64,000 nucleotides of DNA from positions 248,001 through 312,000 of the forward strand of contig JAFBJZ010000781.1 of the NCBI GenBank assembly GCA_016785225.1. The letters are read 5' to 3'. Every line of letters starts with the position of its first letter. Positions within the stretch are counted from its first letter, which is position 1. Below are positions 24,920 to 37,684 of this stretch, one piece after another. The notes beneath the pieces are model-generated. The model was not told where the DNA came from and ran no database searches. It was given only the letters and a program-made list of their open reading frames with translations. The position numbers and the translations under genes were made by a program. Source of the DNA: Psettodes erumei. Its lineage: Eukaryota; Chordata; Actinopteri; Pleuronectiformes; Psettodidae.

Positions 24920-25312
24920 TATGCAGTCCAGTGCGGTGAGGAATGCAAGGACCTCTCCATTGGTGAAACCAAACAACCACTGAACAGACGTACGGCCCAG
25001 CACAAAAGGGCCAACTCCTCAGGCCGAGGCTCTGACGTCTATTTGCACCTCAAAGAGAAAGCCCACTCCTTTGAGGACACCAGTGTTCATATTTTGTACA
25101 GGGAAGACAGATGGTTCAAAAGAGGAATAAAGGAAGCCATCTATGTGAAATTGGAAAAACCATCTCTCAACAGAGGAGGAGGTCTTCGACACCACCTATC
25201 TCCTACTTACAATGCCGTCCTTTCTACACTTCCCAGGAGATCACAACACAATAGAGCACTAAGGAAGTCGAAACTACCATCTCCAACAACTGTCATTATT
25301 TACATTCACTAA
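24908..25312 (+). pseudogene. GIY-YIG endonuclease fragment of Penelope-like element
   Basis: Open for about 134 codons and ending in TAA at 25310-25312. It reads DKLVYAVQCGEECKDLSIGE, then TKQPLNRRTAQHKRANSSGR, HLKEKAHSFEDTSVHILYRE, DRWFKRGIKEAIYVKLEKPS and LNRGGGLRHHLSPTYNAVL, the usual tail of Penelope-like polyproteins in fish. The second tyrosine of the YIG motif is replaced by Ser (LSIGET where YIGET is usual), which should cripple the nuclease. A stop codon lies immediately upstream where the inverted arm begins. It has no start and is a dead fragment. Confidence 0.75.
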
Positions 25313-25377
25313 CGATCCTATGACATCATTGGCCTTGTGACAAACCCCCACAGAGGTTAAATATCGTGGATCTCTAC

Positions 25378-25482
25378 ACCAGTTTGTCAGACTAGCTCAC
25401 CCTAGTCGGACCAGAATGACTGATGAAGCCTTTTGGACGAGAGGCGAAATGTCTTCAAAGACCTATAACCATGTCCAGTTGA
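25378..25482 (-). repeat. Right inverted arm (pLTR-like) of Penelope element
   Basis: Reverse complement of the left arm. It carries CTGATGA at 25420-25426 and GAAA at 25446-25449 around a short GCC...GGC stem, resembling the core of a hammerhead ribozyme as known from Penelope-like elements. The rest of the fold is imperfect. Confidence 0.8.
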
Positions 25483-25962
25483 TTTTGATTAAGACTTCCT
25501 TGATATAACCATGACCTGGGTAAATGAAAATATTCACAGCCTTGTTCAGAGTAGAGAAAGATGATGGTTTGGATTAAACGGGTCACAGACATCCAATGAT
25601 GACCACTTTACTAGCTCAATCATTTACCTTGACCTTGAGCATAAAGCACCTGCACATGAATTTGATCACTTGGCGGTTTAAATCATGATTTTATTGCATA
25701 TCTGAGCAACCAGAGGTTTTGAATTGACTTGAATTCTTAACCCTGAACTGAGCTTATTGAAAGGCAGAAGCTTGAGCCTTTGAACATTAGGCACATTAAC
25801 CCTCCTTTTGCCCTTCGTATTCAGAATACACCCAGTGTCCTCGCAACTGTGCCACACTCTGAAGATGTGGAGGGGTTGGCACACGCGGGGCAGTACAGGA
25901 GCGAGCAGCCTCTGCATAAACCATTTATGTTTAGCACACACACACAAAGGCACATTGTTCTG

Positions 25963-26037
25963 GGCAGAAAGTTAACCCTTGTGTTGTCTTCTGGGTCACC
26001 TTGACCCAGAAGACAACACAAGGGTTAACTTTCTGCC
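25963..26037. repeat. Perfect 75-bp hairpin (36-bp inverted arms), TTAA-flanked MITE-like palindrome
   Basis: 36-base arms starting GGCAGAAAGTTAACCCTTGT are perfectly inverted around a 3-base centre (CCT). Inside the arms the core runs from TTAACCC to GGGTTAA, a very short palindromic element type I recall as frequent in teleosts. TTAA at both ends suggests a piggyBac-type target duplication. The nine bases outside each TTAA (GGCAGAAAG and CTTTCTGCC) are also inverted copies. Confidence 0.85.
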
Positions 26038-28159
26038 TGAATTTTTGGTTAGTAAATATTGAGTGGAAACTATGTTTTTGAAATTCCACACCATGAAACT
26101 GACCATGAGAATTTCACTTGGTGAAATTCAGACCACATAAATTAAGAAAGATATTTTTTAGAGTCAAATATAAATTTCAATGTGCACTGCTCAGCTGTGA
26201 TTGCATTTCAAGATCTGGTATTCAGTTGCCGATGTAACCCACATTATTATGGCAGTGATTTGCATAAGTATTAAGCATAAGCATTTTTTCAATTTCAAAC
26301 CCAGGCCTGTCTTCAGATTGCTGGTCATCAGGTTTTACCGTCTATCCCACAATAGGTAGTTTAATCAAAGCTCAGCTATCGCTGAATTGCAGTGCTGTAA
26401 ATTGGAGCTTTCTTCATCAGATTTCCAGTCACAGTTGAAGAGGTTTGACAGCAGCAAACATATCTTATTCATCAGTGCTCCTTACCACAGAGCAAATAAG
26501 ATCCAGATTCAGACCCCAAAAAGTCAACTGAGGATAAAGGTTGTGCACCTCTATAAATAATGCAAATGCTGACTGATGAGGACAGAAAGTAAGCACCTTT
26601 TAGTGACTAGACTTCAAATTTGCCATTTATAAGCCGAGGATGAGGATTTTGGCAAAGCAGCCAACCTGACCTCCATGAAACAGGGTCACCAACAGTTCCT
26701 CGCTGCAAGGATGTATACGCACACGAGAATCCTCACGCAACAGTTCAGCCTTCCCTCACTCTCCCCTCCCCTCCTCCCCCTTTGTTATCTTGCCTGCATC
26801 TTCCTCTTTGCTCTTCTCTTGCTCCTCCTCCTCCTCTTCCAGCACGTGAGGCCAGTCAGGCAGAGACGAGCCGAGCACGTTAACAAATTGACTGTATGAA
26901 TATTTAAGCAGCCATCTGTTTTGTTTATTTTTTTTATGGCTCCCACGCCCATCCACACTGACAGTTCTGCACCACCCATGCGCACAGACATATCATGTGC
27001 CCTGTCGTCACACACAGACTCTGCTGTGCTGCTACAGGAGCGTGCCTCGTGCAGAGGAAACTCAGCAGAGATAGTGAAGGATTTAGCTTGTACGGCTGTA
27101 GCTAAAGCTGAAATCCTACAGACTCTGCAGGGATAGCGGCACTACACACAGGATGATTATACAGCAAGAATACCTCTAATCTGAGATGTGCCCACACAAT
27201 AAATGTCCAGTGTGCACAGTCAGAATTGATAAGGAAACTGTGATCCTCAAAGATGTGTTCAGCAGTGGAATGCATTTTTCAAAGGTTGATAAATGGTGGC
27301 ACAAAAGTGTTGATATGATGTGATGTAGTGCATACCGCCTACTGATATGTAGAGTAATAAGCAGAGAGAATTGGAGCAGACAGACTCACACAGGATATGC
27401 CGTAATGCAGATATTCAGGGTTAGCCAGGAGAGACAGCAGTGCCTGAAGCACTTCATCACCTGAGGTGAAGCTCCCAGTAAGGTTGCCTATTCTCAGTCT
27501 CCATTGGCAGACCATCGTTCACTCACTCCACGACCTGCAGTATCTGACTGGGATAGGTTGCTGGGGGCAGTAAATATCCTGGAGGAAGCCTTACTCAGGA
27601 GACTCAGCACAGGGGAAAAAAGCACCCTACCTTAAGTTTAATCAGTGTCTTCAACATGGCCTCTACCTCGGCTGTGAAACTGCAGGTAGCTCCTCACACT
27701 AAAATTGAATGATGTCTTCTAGTACAATGAGTCCAATCGAGTCGAAAGGCTGTAGATCAGCACAATAAATATGAAATAAATCCACATGCATTAGAAGTTT
27801 ACAAAATCAGTACTTTCAATTAACTGCACAGTTCAGTTTTCACTGCCTGTTGAGCTGGCAATAATGAGCACTTTCATAAAGTTGAGCCCAGCATGCGTTA
27901 GACAGAAATGGCAGGAAATAATGCTCTGGAGATCTGCCATTTCCAAGTTGGCAGAAGCCTGAAATGTATACTGTGATTCCAAAAGCAGCACACAGTGATA
28001 GCAGGCTTTATATGATATTCATGGTATGGTAAGATAGGGCATGATATGGTCAGATTGTGGTATTATATCCATTCGGTGAGTCAAGACCCATTTGATCACG
28101 TACATACTATCTCTCACTGTGACTCTACAAACACACCAGCAGTGCTGTCAGGCTGTACT

Positions 28160-28215
28160 TATACACAAAAATGCTTTGAGCTACATGCTAACATGCTCAC
28201 GATCACAATGCTGTC
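28160..28215 (-). repeat. Fragment of a GCTAACATGC-type dispersed fish repeat
   Basis: TTTGAGCTACATGCTAACATGCTCACGATCACAATGCTG-like sequence, one end of the repeat also seen at 36870-37265, here in the opposite orientation. Identified from memory of the family motif. Confidence 0.45.
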
Positions 28216-31200
28216 ATACAGATGACACCCGGGTATGATATTAACCATCCTAATTGAGCATGGGACATAACACAGACACAGGGGAGGTTAACTGTGATAC
28301 TTGTGCCAACAAGACACCAACTATTTATTGACTTAACCTCACATGTGTCTGCTGATTGGGAAACTGCCAGTACACACGCTGAGGATGGCTTGACCACACA
28401 GTCCATGTGGCAATTTCAAGAACTGTCCTAGACTATCATTATTTACCACTTTAAGGATCCAGCACCCCGTTTCCGTGGTATGATTGTAAGTTCAGTGTTA
28501 TATCATCGTTATTAAATATTTATAGTGTCTGACATTCTGATAACCAGGTGACTATGAAACCAAACATCATTTGTTAATCTTTGAAGATTATGGTAACATG
28601 GATACATTATTTACCATTTAACAGACATATAATGGCAACACTTGAAGATTGCAGATGAGATGATACTAATTTACCACTATGGGACAGAAAATAGAGTAGA
28701 GTCTGTTCGAGGGTAGCTAGTGTTCAGAACAAAAATATCCTGCACTCTCCATCACACATGCAGAAAAACATGCAGTTGACCAACATTAAGCAGGATCCTG
28801 CTGACTGTCCTCTACACTGCATTTCAATTAGGGTTAGAGTGATTCCTCACTGCCAAATTTATGGTGTGTCACAGACTACCACTAATGAAATTATGGGGGT
28901 AATTGGACACTGACAACATAATTATAAACATGATTTGCTTTGGACTTTAAAAGTGGCAGCAGATGTTAGAAGGTTATTTACCTCAAAACCTAAACCCATC
29001 AAACTAATTGTGTGGCTCGGCACCAGCATGGTTAGGTGAAAAATATGTTGTTGTTGTTTTTAAAAAGATTTGGGTTTTAAAATGAGCAGGTGTTCTAATT
29101 TCACTGTGCTGGAGAGGAATAGATAATGATTTGAGTTCGATCATGGGTGGAAATCCTGTCATGTTTTTAGAAGGGATGATAAGCAGTTCTATGTGAGACA
29201 TTACTTTTGGGACAGTTGTCCACTGTAGCTGTTTAGTAGGGCTTTTGCTACATTAGCCTCACTTGCTAATAGTGGCTAATGTTAGCAAAGATTTGTTTGT
29301 AGAAAATGGAGGCACTTTGTAGACTAACGTTGTCTCTGTTAAGCTAGGTTCATTAAAAGGACTACATGTTGCAGTCCCAAGTATTCGCACCGCATCCTAT
29401 TTGGGAGTTCTTGAAAGATGGCTACTATAAGGTTTTACCAGCAGGACACATCATCAGTTGTGTACCTTAGCATCACAGGGCATACATATTAGCATTAGCA
29501 TATCTTTCTGATCATGGGTAGGAGCAAACAAGTTGGAAAAAATGTTGAGCACTATTTCCAATTCAGTGAGTCAGGATTTGTGCCAGCAATATGTCCTACC
29601 CGGTGGGAAGAACTACAGGCGTGTACAGTTACAGCTGAATAAAAGACAGTAATAACATTATCATAACTCATCTAAAATAAATGGATAATGCATCTTTTCA
29701 TGTGTGGTTTCACATCCTTCAGTGACAAGCTGGAATAACAAATACTGCTAATTAAGTGGTTTGAACAATGACCTCTGACCGTGCCTCATTGATTTGCCCC
29801 TAACGGGCCATTTACATGAAAGATAGCTATCAATGGACACATTAACTTGTGTGTGTGTGTGTTTCAGTTCAGTGCGGCCTTTGACTGAACTCCAGTTCAT
29901 CATGTCTCTCTTCTTCAGCCTCTTGTCTGTACTTTTACAAAGCAGATTCAAGCCTTGGGATTTGGACCCTTGCTTCCAATCACGTCTTTCAAATCAAAAG
30001 TGAATTACGAGGGGTTTTCCTGTTATTCCCAGTCTGCCCACATTGTGTGAGTGTATTATAACATCAGCATGGGAAAAGACTGCAGCTAAAATCCCACGCA
30101 AGCCATAGCAACATGCATTAACCTGGGCAAAAAAAAGATATGCATGGAAATTGTGGTGTGTAGAGCAGGGGAGTCAGCAGCATTGTCATGCTTACGCTCC
30201 CTCCCATGATGAAACAAGTTTATAGCTGTGATATACCATACTGCTGGGAGGGCACACAGGGTTGTAAAATTCAATGCACACCCAGGAGAGTGGACGGTAA
30301 TGAAAAGTGCCTGTGAATGTACAGACTGTGTACCTGGAAAGTCAGGGCAAAAGATACTGTAAAGAAGACCAGGGAGGCATTTTCTTCTGCAAAAATATAG
30401 CATGTAGTCAGGTAGGTAACCAGGCACTGGGAACGTTAAAATGCTTATCTTTCTTAAAATATATTCACCTGTTTCTATTGCAGAGTGATAAACAATTTAA
30501 GATGAAAATCATTGGAAGTGTACTTAGTTGGCTGACTGTTCCTTTCCTTTTCTGTCAAAGTACTGACATCAGTTTCCAGTACACGAACTGAAGTGCATTG
30601 GGAAAACATTGGTCTTTGCCAGTTTTTGCAAAAAACAACAAGGCTTACCTGGACGTAGGAGGAGCAGATACAGCAAGACTGGCAATGAAGAGTCACGTGG
30701 ACACACACACGTGCCACAAAATCTGCGACCAGAGGCAGGAACAGGAGAAAAATGTTTTATCAGGCTGCACAGTTTCAGTATAAAGTCACCGTAGCTAAAC
30801 ACATTGCACTGTAGCTGAATGTGTTTTAACAGCAAAACATGAATCACCACTTTGGCGCAGTTAATCCAGCATCTCCCACAAATCTGATGCATGCAGCACT
30901 GAGTGGGGTTATTTTACAAGAGCCTGGAGCCCTGATTTAATCAAGGTGAATGCAGATTTATGACAGGGAATTACCCAACTGAGGGGGAAGGCTTCCTTAC
31001 TTCTTAATCCCTATTTATACTTAGATATTTGAAGTGTCTGTCATCCCTGGATGGAACAGCCAGCATTGATTTAATCCATCATCGTTGGCATGTGATCATA
31101 TACAATATATTTATGTATCTCCATAGGCCAGGTCACAAATCTGATGTTGACGGTGACGTGATTCAGAAGGTGGTAATATTGTACGTGGAGCTGTTTGGTC

Positions 31201-33346
31201 ACCAACAAAAATATCACAGGAAGTAGCTCACTGATTAACAACTATCCAACTATTTATGGACTAAAAGTGAGATGAAATGATGAGAAATGTGCTGTGCTTC
31301 CACTCACCACCAAGGCAACAAAACCAAAGCCATGGCTGCTCATACAAATGCTGTTGCCGATATAATCAAGCCCACAGACAACACAAAGTGCATCTGTAAA
31401 AGATGTTTGAAACCTATGCACACAGCCAACACAATGACTTCTCACCAACAGTCAAGCAGGTGTATTCATGAGATTGGTGTGGCAGTGAAGACAACTGTTC
31501 AATTTGACTTTACCTTTTTTAGCTGAATCACAAATGTGGAAATTGTATGTTCACGTTAGTAACTTCACTATAACTGGCAAGCTGCTAAAAAATAGTCATT
31601 CACATGTATGGAGATCAACAAACCATGCTATAAATGATGGACTGATACTCACAGTACTTGTTATGGTGTTCATGGCATTTTTGTCTATAATTATTTCAGT
31701 TAGAAAATGCACTCAGTAATGAGCAGACCTCCACCAAGTGGGTTCATTGTGTTTTACTGAATGTAGGTGGTTGCAAGTGCAGTTAATTATCAAAGAAATC
31801 ACATATACTAAGGTTTATACTGTGAAATGTACAGTACAGTGCAGCTGGCAGCATGCAACAAGTTCTGAAAGGCAAACACTCTGTTTCCCACCCCTTATAT
31901 GCAAGTTTAAATGCTCACAGAGACTGGAAAACTGTGACGATTAAAACGTTCACTCCTCAACCTGACAATTCAAACTCACACACTTGTTAGGTATAGCTGG
32001 TTTAGGTTTCAGTACATGTGTGATCGAAATGTACAAAATGTCTTGAAATTACAAGGACACTTGGAAATCCCACATGGGAACCTGAAGTTTTCATGGTTTC
32101 TGTACACTTTCTAGGACTTGTGTCTACAAAGAATCAGCTGTTTGCACTTGACAAACATTTGCTACATACAGCACTTGTTCTCTTTGCTGCACTTCTTCGG
32201 CCTGAAAGGAAATAACCAAATGATGCAAAACAGAACCTGAGACTTAAAAAGAGGAAAATCTTATCGCAGCTGACGTAGCTATGTTTAGTTGACAATGAGA
32301 CCCCCTGCATGCTCGAAACAACCCAGTTTAGCTGTTAGCCCTGCCCTGAAGCTTAGACATGTTCACTGTTTAAAGGTATTACCTGCTAGGAGGTTCGGCT
32401 TCGACTCGGCCCGCTTCAGAACTTGCTACACACAACTCATGATAGCAGGCAAGAAAAAAACGAGTTCACTCGTGCACCAACATGCCCGAATATGTGGACA
32501 CATGATTCAAATTCAACCTTTATCCAAAAGGTTTCTCCCTACAAAAACAAACTGTTGACCAAAACTTCATGTGCAATTAATTTATTTTGGTAAGATTGTG
32601 TGCACTGCTGTCTTAGGACAGTGTGTCTCCCTCATGTTACCCTATGTTACCATAGGTCACTTTATATTACGCTACATTACTTCCCTCCGCCTGCGCTCCG
32701 GAAGTTACACACAAACACAGTTAACTTTAAATGAGAAGACTGACACAACAGAGCTGTGTGGATGTAAAGATGTCCGGTCCTCCTCTCTACCTGACAACAA
32801 CAACTACAAAACATTATAAAACATCTGTATGACTTGTAACTAAATATTTAAATATTAAACCTTTACTGTAGGGTTCACCCACCTGTTAACATGGTTTTTT
32901 GTTGGAAGCCCAAGCACAAACCAGAGAAATCTTCAGTTCAGCAACAGAACATATATTATGGTCACAGGTAAAGTATAGCAGCGCTGAAGTGACAGAGCTC
33001 TCGCAGGATCTCAGTCAGAATGAGTCACATAACTGAATGTAAGGGGCCAGTTACCAGAGACATGGACAGGCCAACCACTGTCCTCGCCTTGTCCTTGGGA
33101 TGTGCTGAACAACATGTGAGTGTTGTTTTGGCGAGGTTTGAATGTTATCTCTGTATTGTGTTACAACTGTTAGCGGCAGCCAACTCAACAGGCCCACAAA
33201 CTGCGAGTGACCACCTACTTTAAGATGCACCTCAACTAGATAGGAGATTTTTTATATAATTCTATCACACCAATGAATTTTGACCATGATGCTTTGCAGA
33301 TAAACAGCAACATGCTCTATATAAATTATACAGTTAGGATTTGGTT

Positions 33347-33378
33347 ATAATGTTAAAATTACATAATTTTAACATTAT
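33347..33378. repeat. 14-bp perfect inverted repeat with 4-base loop
   Basis: ATAATGTTAAAATT then ACAT then AATTTTAACATTAT. AT-only arms, so it may be chance in AT-rich DNA. Confidence 0.7.
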
Positions 33379-34782
33379 TATTATATATATTACATAAAAG
33401 TTACAATGTAGAGAACATTTGGTTATTGTTAGGGCCATCATTTTGTACTGACAGCCAGACTTTCCCCTCAAAGTTGTCCTTTTGTCCTTAAAAGCCTAAA
33501 ATCACACAGCAAAAAGGGGCCTTGAAACCAAATTATCAACCTCTTGCTTTGCGCTTCATCATTCAAATAAAACTTCCATCCATTTGTGCCTCTCTTCCCA
33601 CCTCTGCCCACCATAAATCAAATTTTATAGTCAGGAGAATACTACACTGATGAAGCCCTGCTTGCACTGACTGTTACACTGGCACTGGATTTTTTTTTAC
33701 TTTAAATGCATATTCAACTTGTAAGTACATTTTATTATGAATTTATTTATTTTTAATCTAGTTATTGTTTCTATGGGTTTGATGTAATTTGTCACACAAA
33801 ACAATCACACCACACATACACTGTTTAATTTAATCATTTAGGTATATTCATTTCATTTTTGTGATTTGCAGTGGGGTCCAAATGTCTAAGAGCCCTTTCC
33901 CATTCACTTGACTGGAAAGTGATCTTGGAGTTTTGGACCTGGCTGTATATTTTCTTTTAAATCTCTCTTTTTATTGTCAGTTACAATATCAATTTAAGCT
34001 TTAGAATCATTTAAGAGGCTCTCTACATCCTCCATTATTACCCTGAAATGCAAACTAGATTGCCCATAAAGTGCACTATCTTGTCCTACATTTTTCTATC
34101 CACTGGTTTCACTCAAAGTGGAGCCCTTCCATACACAAATCATTTCTGGCCATTAGATCCAATCCTAAAGCATTTTCTCCATCCCACACATTTATCTTGA
34201 GAAAGAGGACAAAAGTGATTCCACACCATGTTGAAGGATCTATGTTGCCACTGCGCTGTCTTTTGATCTGCACAGCTTTATATTCAGGCTAACTGTGAGT
34301 CTGACCTTGCTCAAGGATACACTGTCCAATCCAATCTCCAAGCCGCTATGAGGTGAACATTAAGAGAAGCCGTTTAAATACCCCCCCCCCATTCTATTCC
34401 CCTTGTGACGCCCCTCCTTCTTCACCACCATCTCGTCTCCCAACCCAGCCAACACCTTCTGGTGATGGATTGCACCCCACTGACTTCCCCAACACTCTGA
34501 CACCTTGTTGCCATTTTACAGTCACAGCGAGTGATGGGATTGGAGGACAGAATGGCGAGATGTGGAGGGGAGGGCAGGACCACGATTGGGTGATGGCAGG
34601 GGGAGGAATCTTGAGTGTGGAAGAACGAGCACGTGCACAGACTTACAGAGCCAAGACCTACCCTACCATTGGGTGCTGACTGTGTTTAGTGTAGCCTGGA
34701 TAAATTGGATAAGCCTTCTGGCAGGCCTGGAAGTCAGTGTCAGCCATCAATGTCAATGCTCCAATCAAACCCGCTACTTCTT

Positions 34783-34852
34783 CCCTCTCTCTCACTCTCT
34801 CTCTCTCTCTCGCACATTAGTTCCTAATATCACTTTCCCTCATCCTTTGCTG

Positions 34853-34902
<50 letters not shown>

Positions 34903-34905
34903 ACA
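34783..34905. repeat. Compound (CT)n / (CA)n microsatellite
   Basis: CT-rich runs at 34783-34811 and 34851-34877 are followed directly by CA units to 34905. Confidence 0.95.
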
Positions 34906-34970
34906 AATTTCATTTCACTCTTTCTCCTGTTGTCTTTTCCTCCATCCTCCTCACTCTGTGTTCCATGCCA

Positions 34971-34975
<5 letters not shown>

Positions 34976-35019
<44 letters not shown>
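34976..35019. repeat. (CA)n microsatellite
   Basis: About 21 CA units, 70 bp downstream of the preceding CT/CA block. Confidence 0.95.
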
Positions 35020-35021
<2 letters not shown>

Positions 35022-36869
35022 TTTTTATCACATGGAGTGGTCCTCCTGCTCCCTTCCTGCCCCAAGCTAAATGTGGGTTGTGGCTGGTAAATTGGATGTG
35101 TTTGAGTTTTTACAAGACCCACACCAGCAACAGCTCAGGAGCACTTATGTTAACATAAGATTCTACACAAATAGAAATATCTAACAGCTAAAAAAATCTG
35201 AAAATAAAGAAAATAATTCCCCTGATGTCAAGATGCTGTACAAAAAAGGTTTATCGATGGGAACTTGCCATTGCTATTGAATAATGTTATTATTACTTTA
35301 ATATTCTACAGAGACTTTCTGACTTGTTAGGGCTATTTCCAGCAGTGTGCTTGCAGTGTCTGTCAGTCTCTCATTGTGACTGATGTTTTCCAGGAGAATC
35401 AAGCAGTCCTCCTTTTGGCAAGTATTGCGTCTCAACCTGCTTGTCTCAAAAAAACACAGAGAAGATCATCTTGACCTATATATCCTACCAACCTAACTGC
35501 AAGCCAACACACAAAGTGGAACTGATGTGTGTTGTATCTGGATTGTATAAAGAAAGATGAGATGATATTATATTTACACTTGAATTTAATACTTGGAATC
35601 AAATCTTTGATCTCCCATATTTATGCCTGGTGGAAATAGGGGAAGAGGGAGTGGCTATAACATCAGGTTTTGGGAGGTGCTCTCTAGGGTTCCAGATAAA
35701 AAGAAAATATGCACATTTGTGCCACACACAGAAATTCAATTTTAGTCTTCTTTTAAACTTTCAATATTAATTAGGGGTGACATGAGTATTTGGGAATGGT
35801 ACTCAGGTAAACATGTTACGCCAGTAGAAGTGAAATTACTTGTGTAAAATATAATCAGATAAAAGTAAGTCAGTAAAAATATCATCTTAAAATGTCATCT
35901 GGGGATCTTGTGACTGCCTGATTGAAGATTCTCTTAGCAGCCAAGGTAAATAAATACTTTTGAATCCATATTTGTACCATTTGATTGATATTCGTTTTTC
36001 CCCCTAAGAACCAGTATTAAATGTTACATGGGAGTAAGGGGTTACCATGCGGATCCACATTACTGTAAAGGCAAGCTGGAGCTGCTGTCTTTATAAATCT
36101 GTTCTTCTGAATGTCAAAGCTCTGTGTGATAAAGCAATTTATATTGGATACAAAATATATGTTAATACTGCAGCTTTAGTAAGGCCAGAAGGACAACGCA
36201 ATGTTCCAGCAGCAGGGCCAGAAACACAGAGCTGAGGTGAGATTGGTCAATGGAGGAGGGATGACCTGGTTTTTGGTACATGTGTCCTAAAAAAGCATCA
36301 TGGGACCAAACAGGCTTCAGAACTAAGAGGCCATGTGCTGCATTTCATGCTTCCAGCTAAACCAGCACCTGTCCCTAAAGATCATCCTTCTGTCCAGCTC
36401 AAATTCATAATAGGTCTGATTACTACTGAATGGAAGCTGTGGTAAGACAACAAAGTCAGTAATGAGCACACAATCACGAGCTGTGTGTGTGATTTGTTGA
36501 TATAATCAACAAATTGCATTCCATCAGATGGATTGACACAGAGGTACAAATAAAGGTCCACACAGGGAACAGGCTGTCTCCAGAGTGTGTGCTCTGGTGT
36601 AACACTGGTGATGAAGATCGATGTCATTAGTCTAATTAGCATTGACAGAAGGTGACTTCTTTGAAGATCAGGAGCTACTAAACATTCAAAATTTGAATTA
36701 AGCTTATTATTCAACAGAATGGATTCAGAACATATTGAACTGGTGAACTATTTAGCGAAAGGAGACGTTACAATGGCTAGGGATTTTGAGGCGCTCACTA
36801 ATGGAATAATTTTTAGTCATGCACATGGTTTAGCTTGTGGGATGGCAATGTCTGGACTGAAAAATCTTA
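35020..36869. other. Intergenic, no gene recognised
   Basis: AT-rich. A 10-bp hairpin (ATTTGTTGAT, 3-base loop, ATCAACAAAT) lies near 36492-36514. A stretch near 35780-35880 weakly resembles a common fish repeat. No coding evidence. Confidence 0.55.
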
Positions 36870-37265
36870 GCAAATATTGAATGGATTGCCATGTAATTTT
36901 TGCCATTAGGATGAATCCCACTGATTTTGATAATCCCCTGATTTTTTATATAGCATCACCATGAGAGTCAGCTTTGCGGTTTAGTGAAATGTCCACAAAG
37001 TTGAATGGACTGACCTGAAAGTAATTACATATATTTTATGTCTTCCCCAGGATTAATAGCACTCACTGTGGTGATCCTTTGACCTTTTGTAATTTAAAAA
37101 TTGTATTCCTCTAATACTGGTGTATAATCAAAGAGTTATTAACCAAATGGCACCCCAATCAGCCATAGCTGTATTTTAGGTTCATGTTAAGTAGCAAACG
37201 CTAACATGCAAAACAAATATTGTCGTTGTCAAGCTGTTAGCATTTATTTCAAGGATGGCTGTGCT
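36870..37265 (+). repeat. Diverged copy of a dispersed percomorph repeat (ATGGATTGCCATG ... GCTAACATGC family)
   Basis: Blocks occur in the order I recall for this common repeat: TGAATGGATTGCCATG, GGATGAATCCCACTGATTTT, a CATCACCATGAG segment, CAGCCATAGCTGTATTTTAG, and GCAAACGCTAACATGC. Many mismatches indicate an old copy. Related pieces are at 54160-54290 and 28160-28215. Confidence 0.55.
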
Positions 37266-37684
37266 GAAATATTACCCATAAAGTTCTCTTAATGAAAAAA
37301 CAAATTAGAGGAGGGATCAGGCTCCCACTTTTGAAAGTGCTTTTTAATCAGGGAAGTAGCTTTAGTCAAGGAATTATTTACAATTGACAGCAAACAAAGG
37401 CCAGCAGATCCCAATGCAATGTCCCAATGTTAACCCTAACCCGTAAGATAATGGGATAAAACTGGCTCAGACAATCATCGGCTTTAATTGACTTAACTTC
37501 ATCAGTGAAAAAGGATTAAAAAAAACATTTTACCATCGGCATCACTGTCAATTTCGGGCACAAGAGGAAGCTAAGTTTCCTTGGTGATCGACAGTATTAA
37601 ATAAAAATCGAGAGTTGTGTGTTCTCTTCTTTCCCACATTTCCTTTTACACTCTTGTGAGTGTTCTGGAGAAAAGGGAAGATCC

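Larger units (their letters stand above)
24813..25482 (+). mobile_element. Truncated Penelope-like retroelement flanked by inverted about 105-bp arms
   Basis: The segment holds the C-terminal GIY-YIG endonuclease region of a Penelope-like element (24908-25312) between two near-identical inverted arms, 24813-24919 and 25378-25482. The arms contain the GAAGACATTTCGCCTCTC motif and its complement, typical of pLTR ends of this family in fish. No reverse transcriptase domain is present, so the copy is strongly 5'-truncated. Inverted pLTRs are a known arrangement in Penelope-like insertions. Confidence 0.75.
26038..34782. other. Intergenic, about 8.7 kb, no gene recognised
   Basis: No exon with family similarity seen. 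Features are a fragment of an old repeat at about 28160-28215 (TGAGCTACATGCTAACATGC), a small GT run near 29851, and a 14-bp perfect hairpin at 33347-33378. Open frames are short and lack recognisable motifs. Confidence 0.55.

Noticed and set aside
26280..26360. Possible tRNA-derived SINE head (CAAACCCAGGCC and ATCCCACAATAGG)
   Set aside because: A and B box spacing could not be shown; too diverged to call.
30086..30427. 113-codon minus-strand frame in the gene-poor interval
   Set aside because: No family motif, no splice or start context, composition like the surrounding DNA.
32280..32560. 89-codon plus-strand frame in slightly CpG-richer DNA
   Set aside because: No similarity recognised; the frame is short and unsupported by splice sites.
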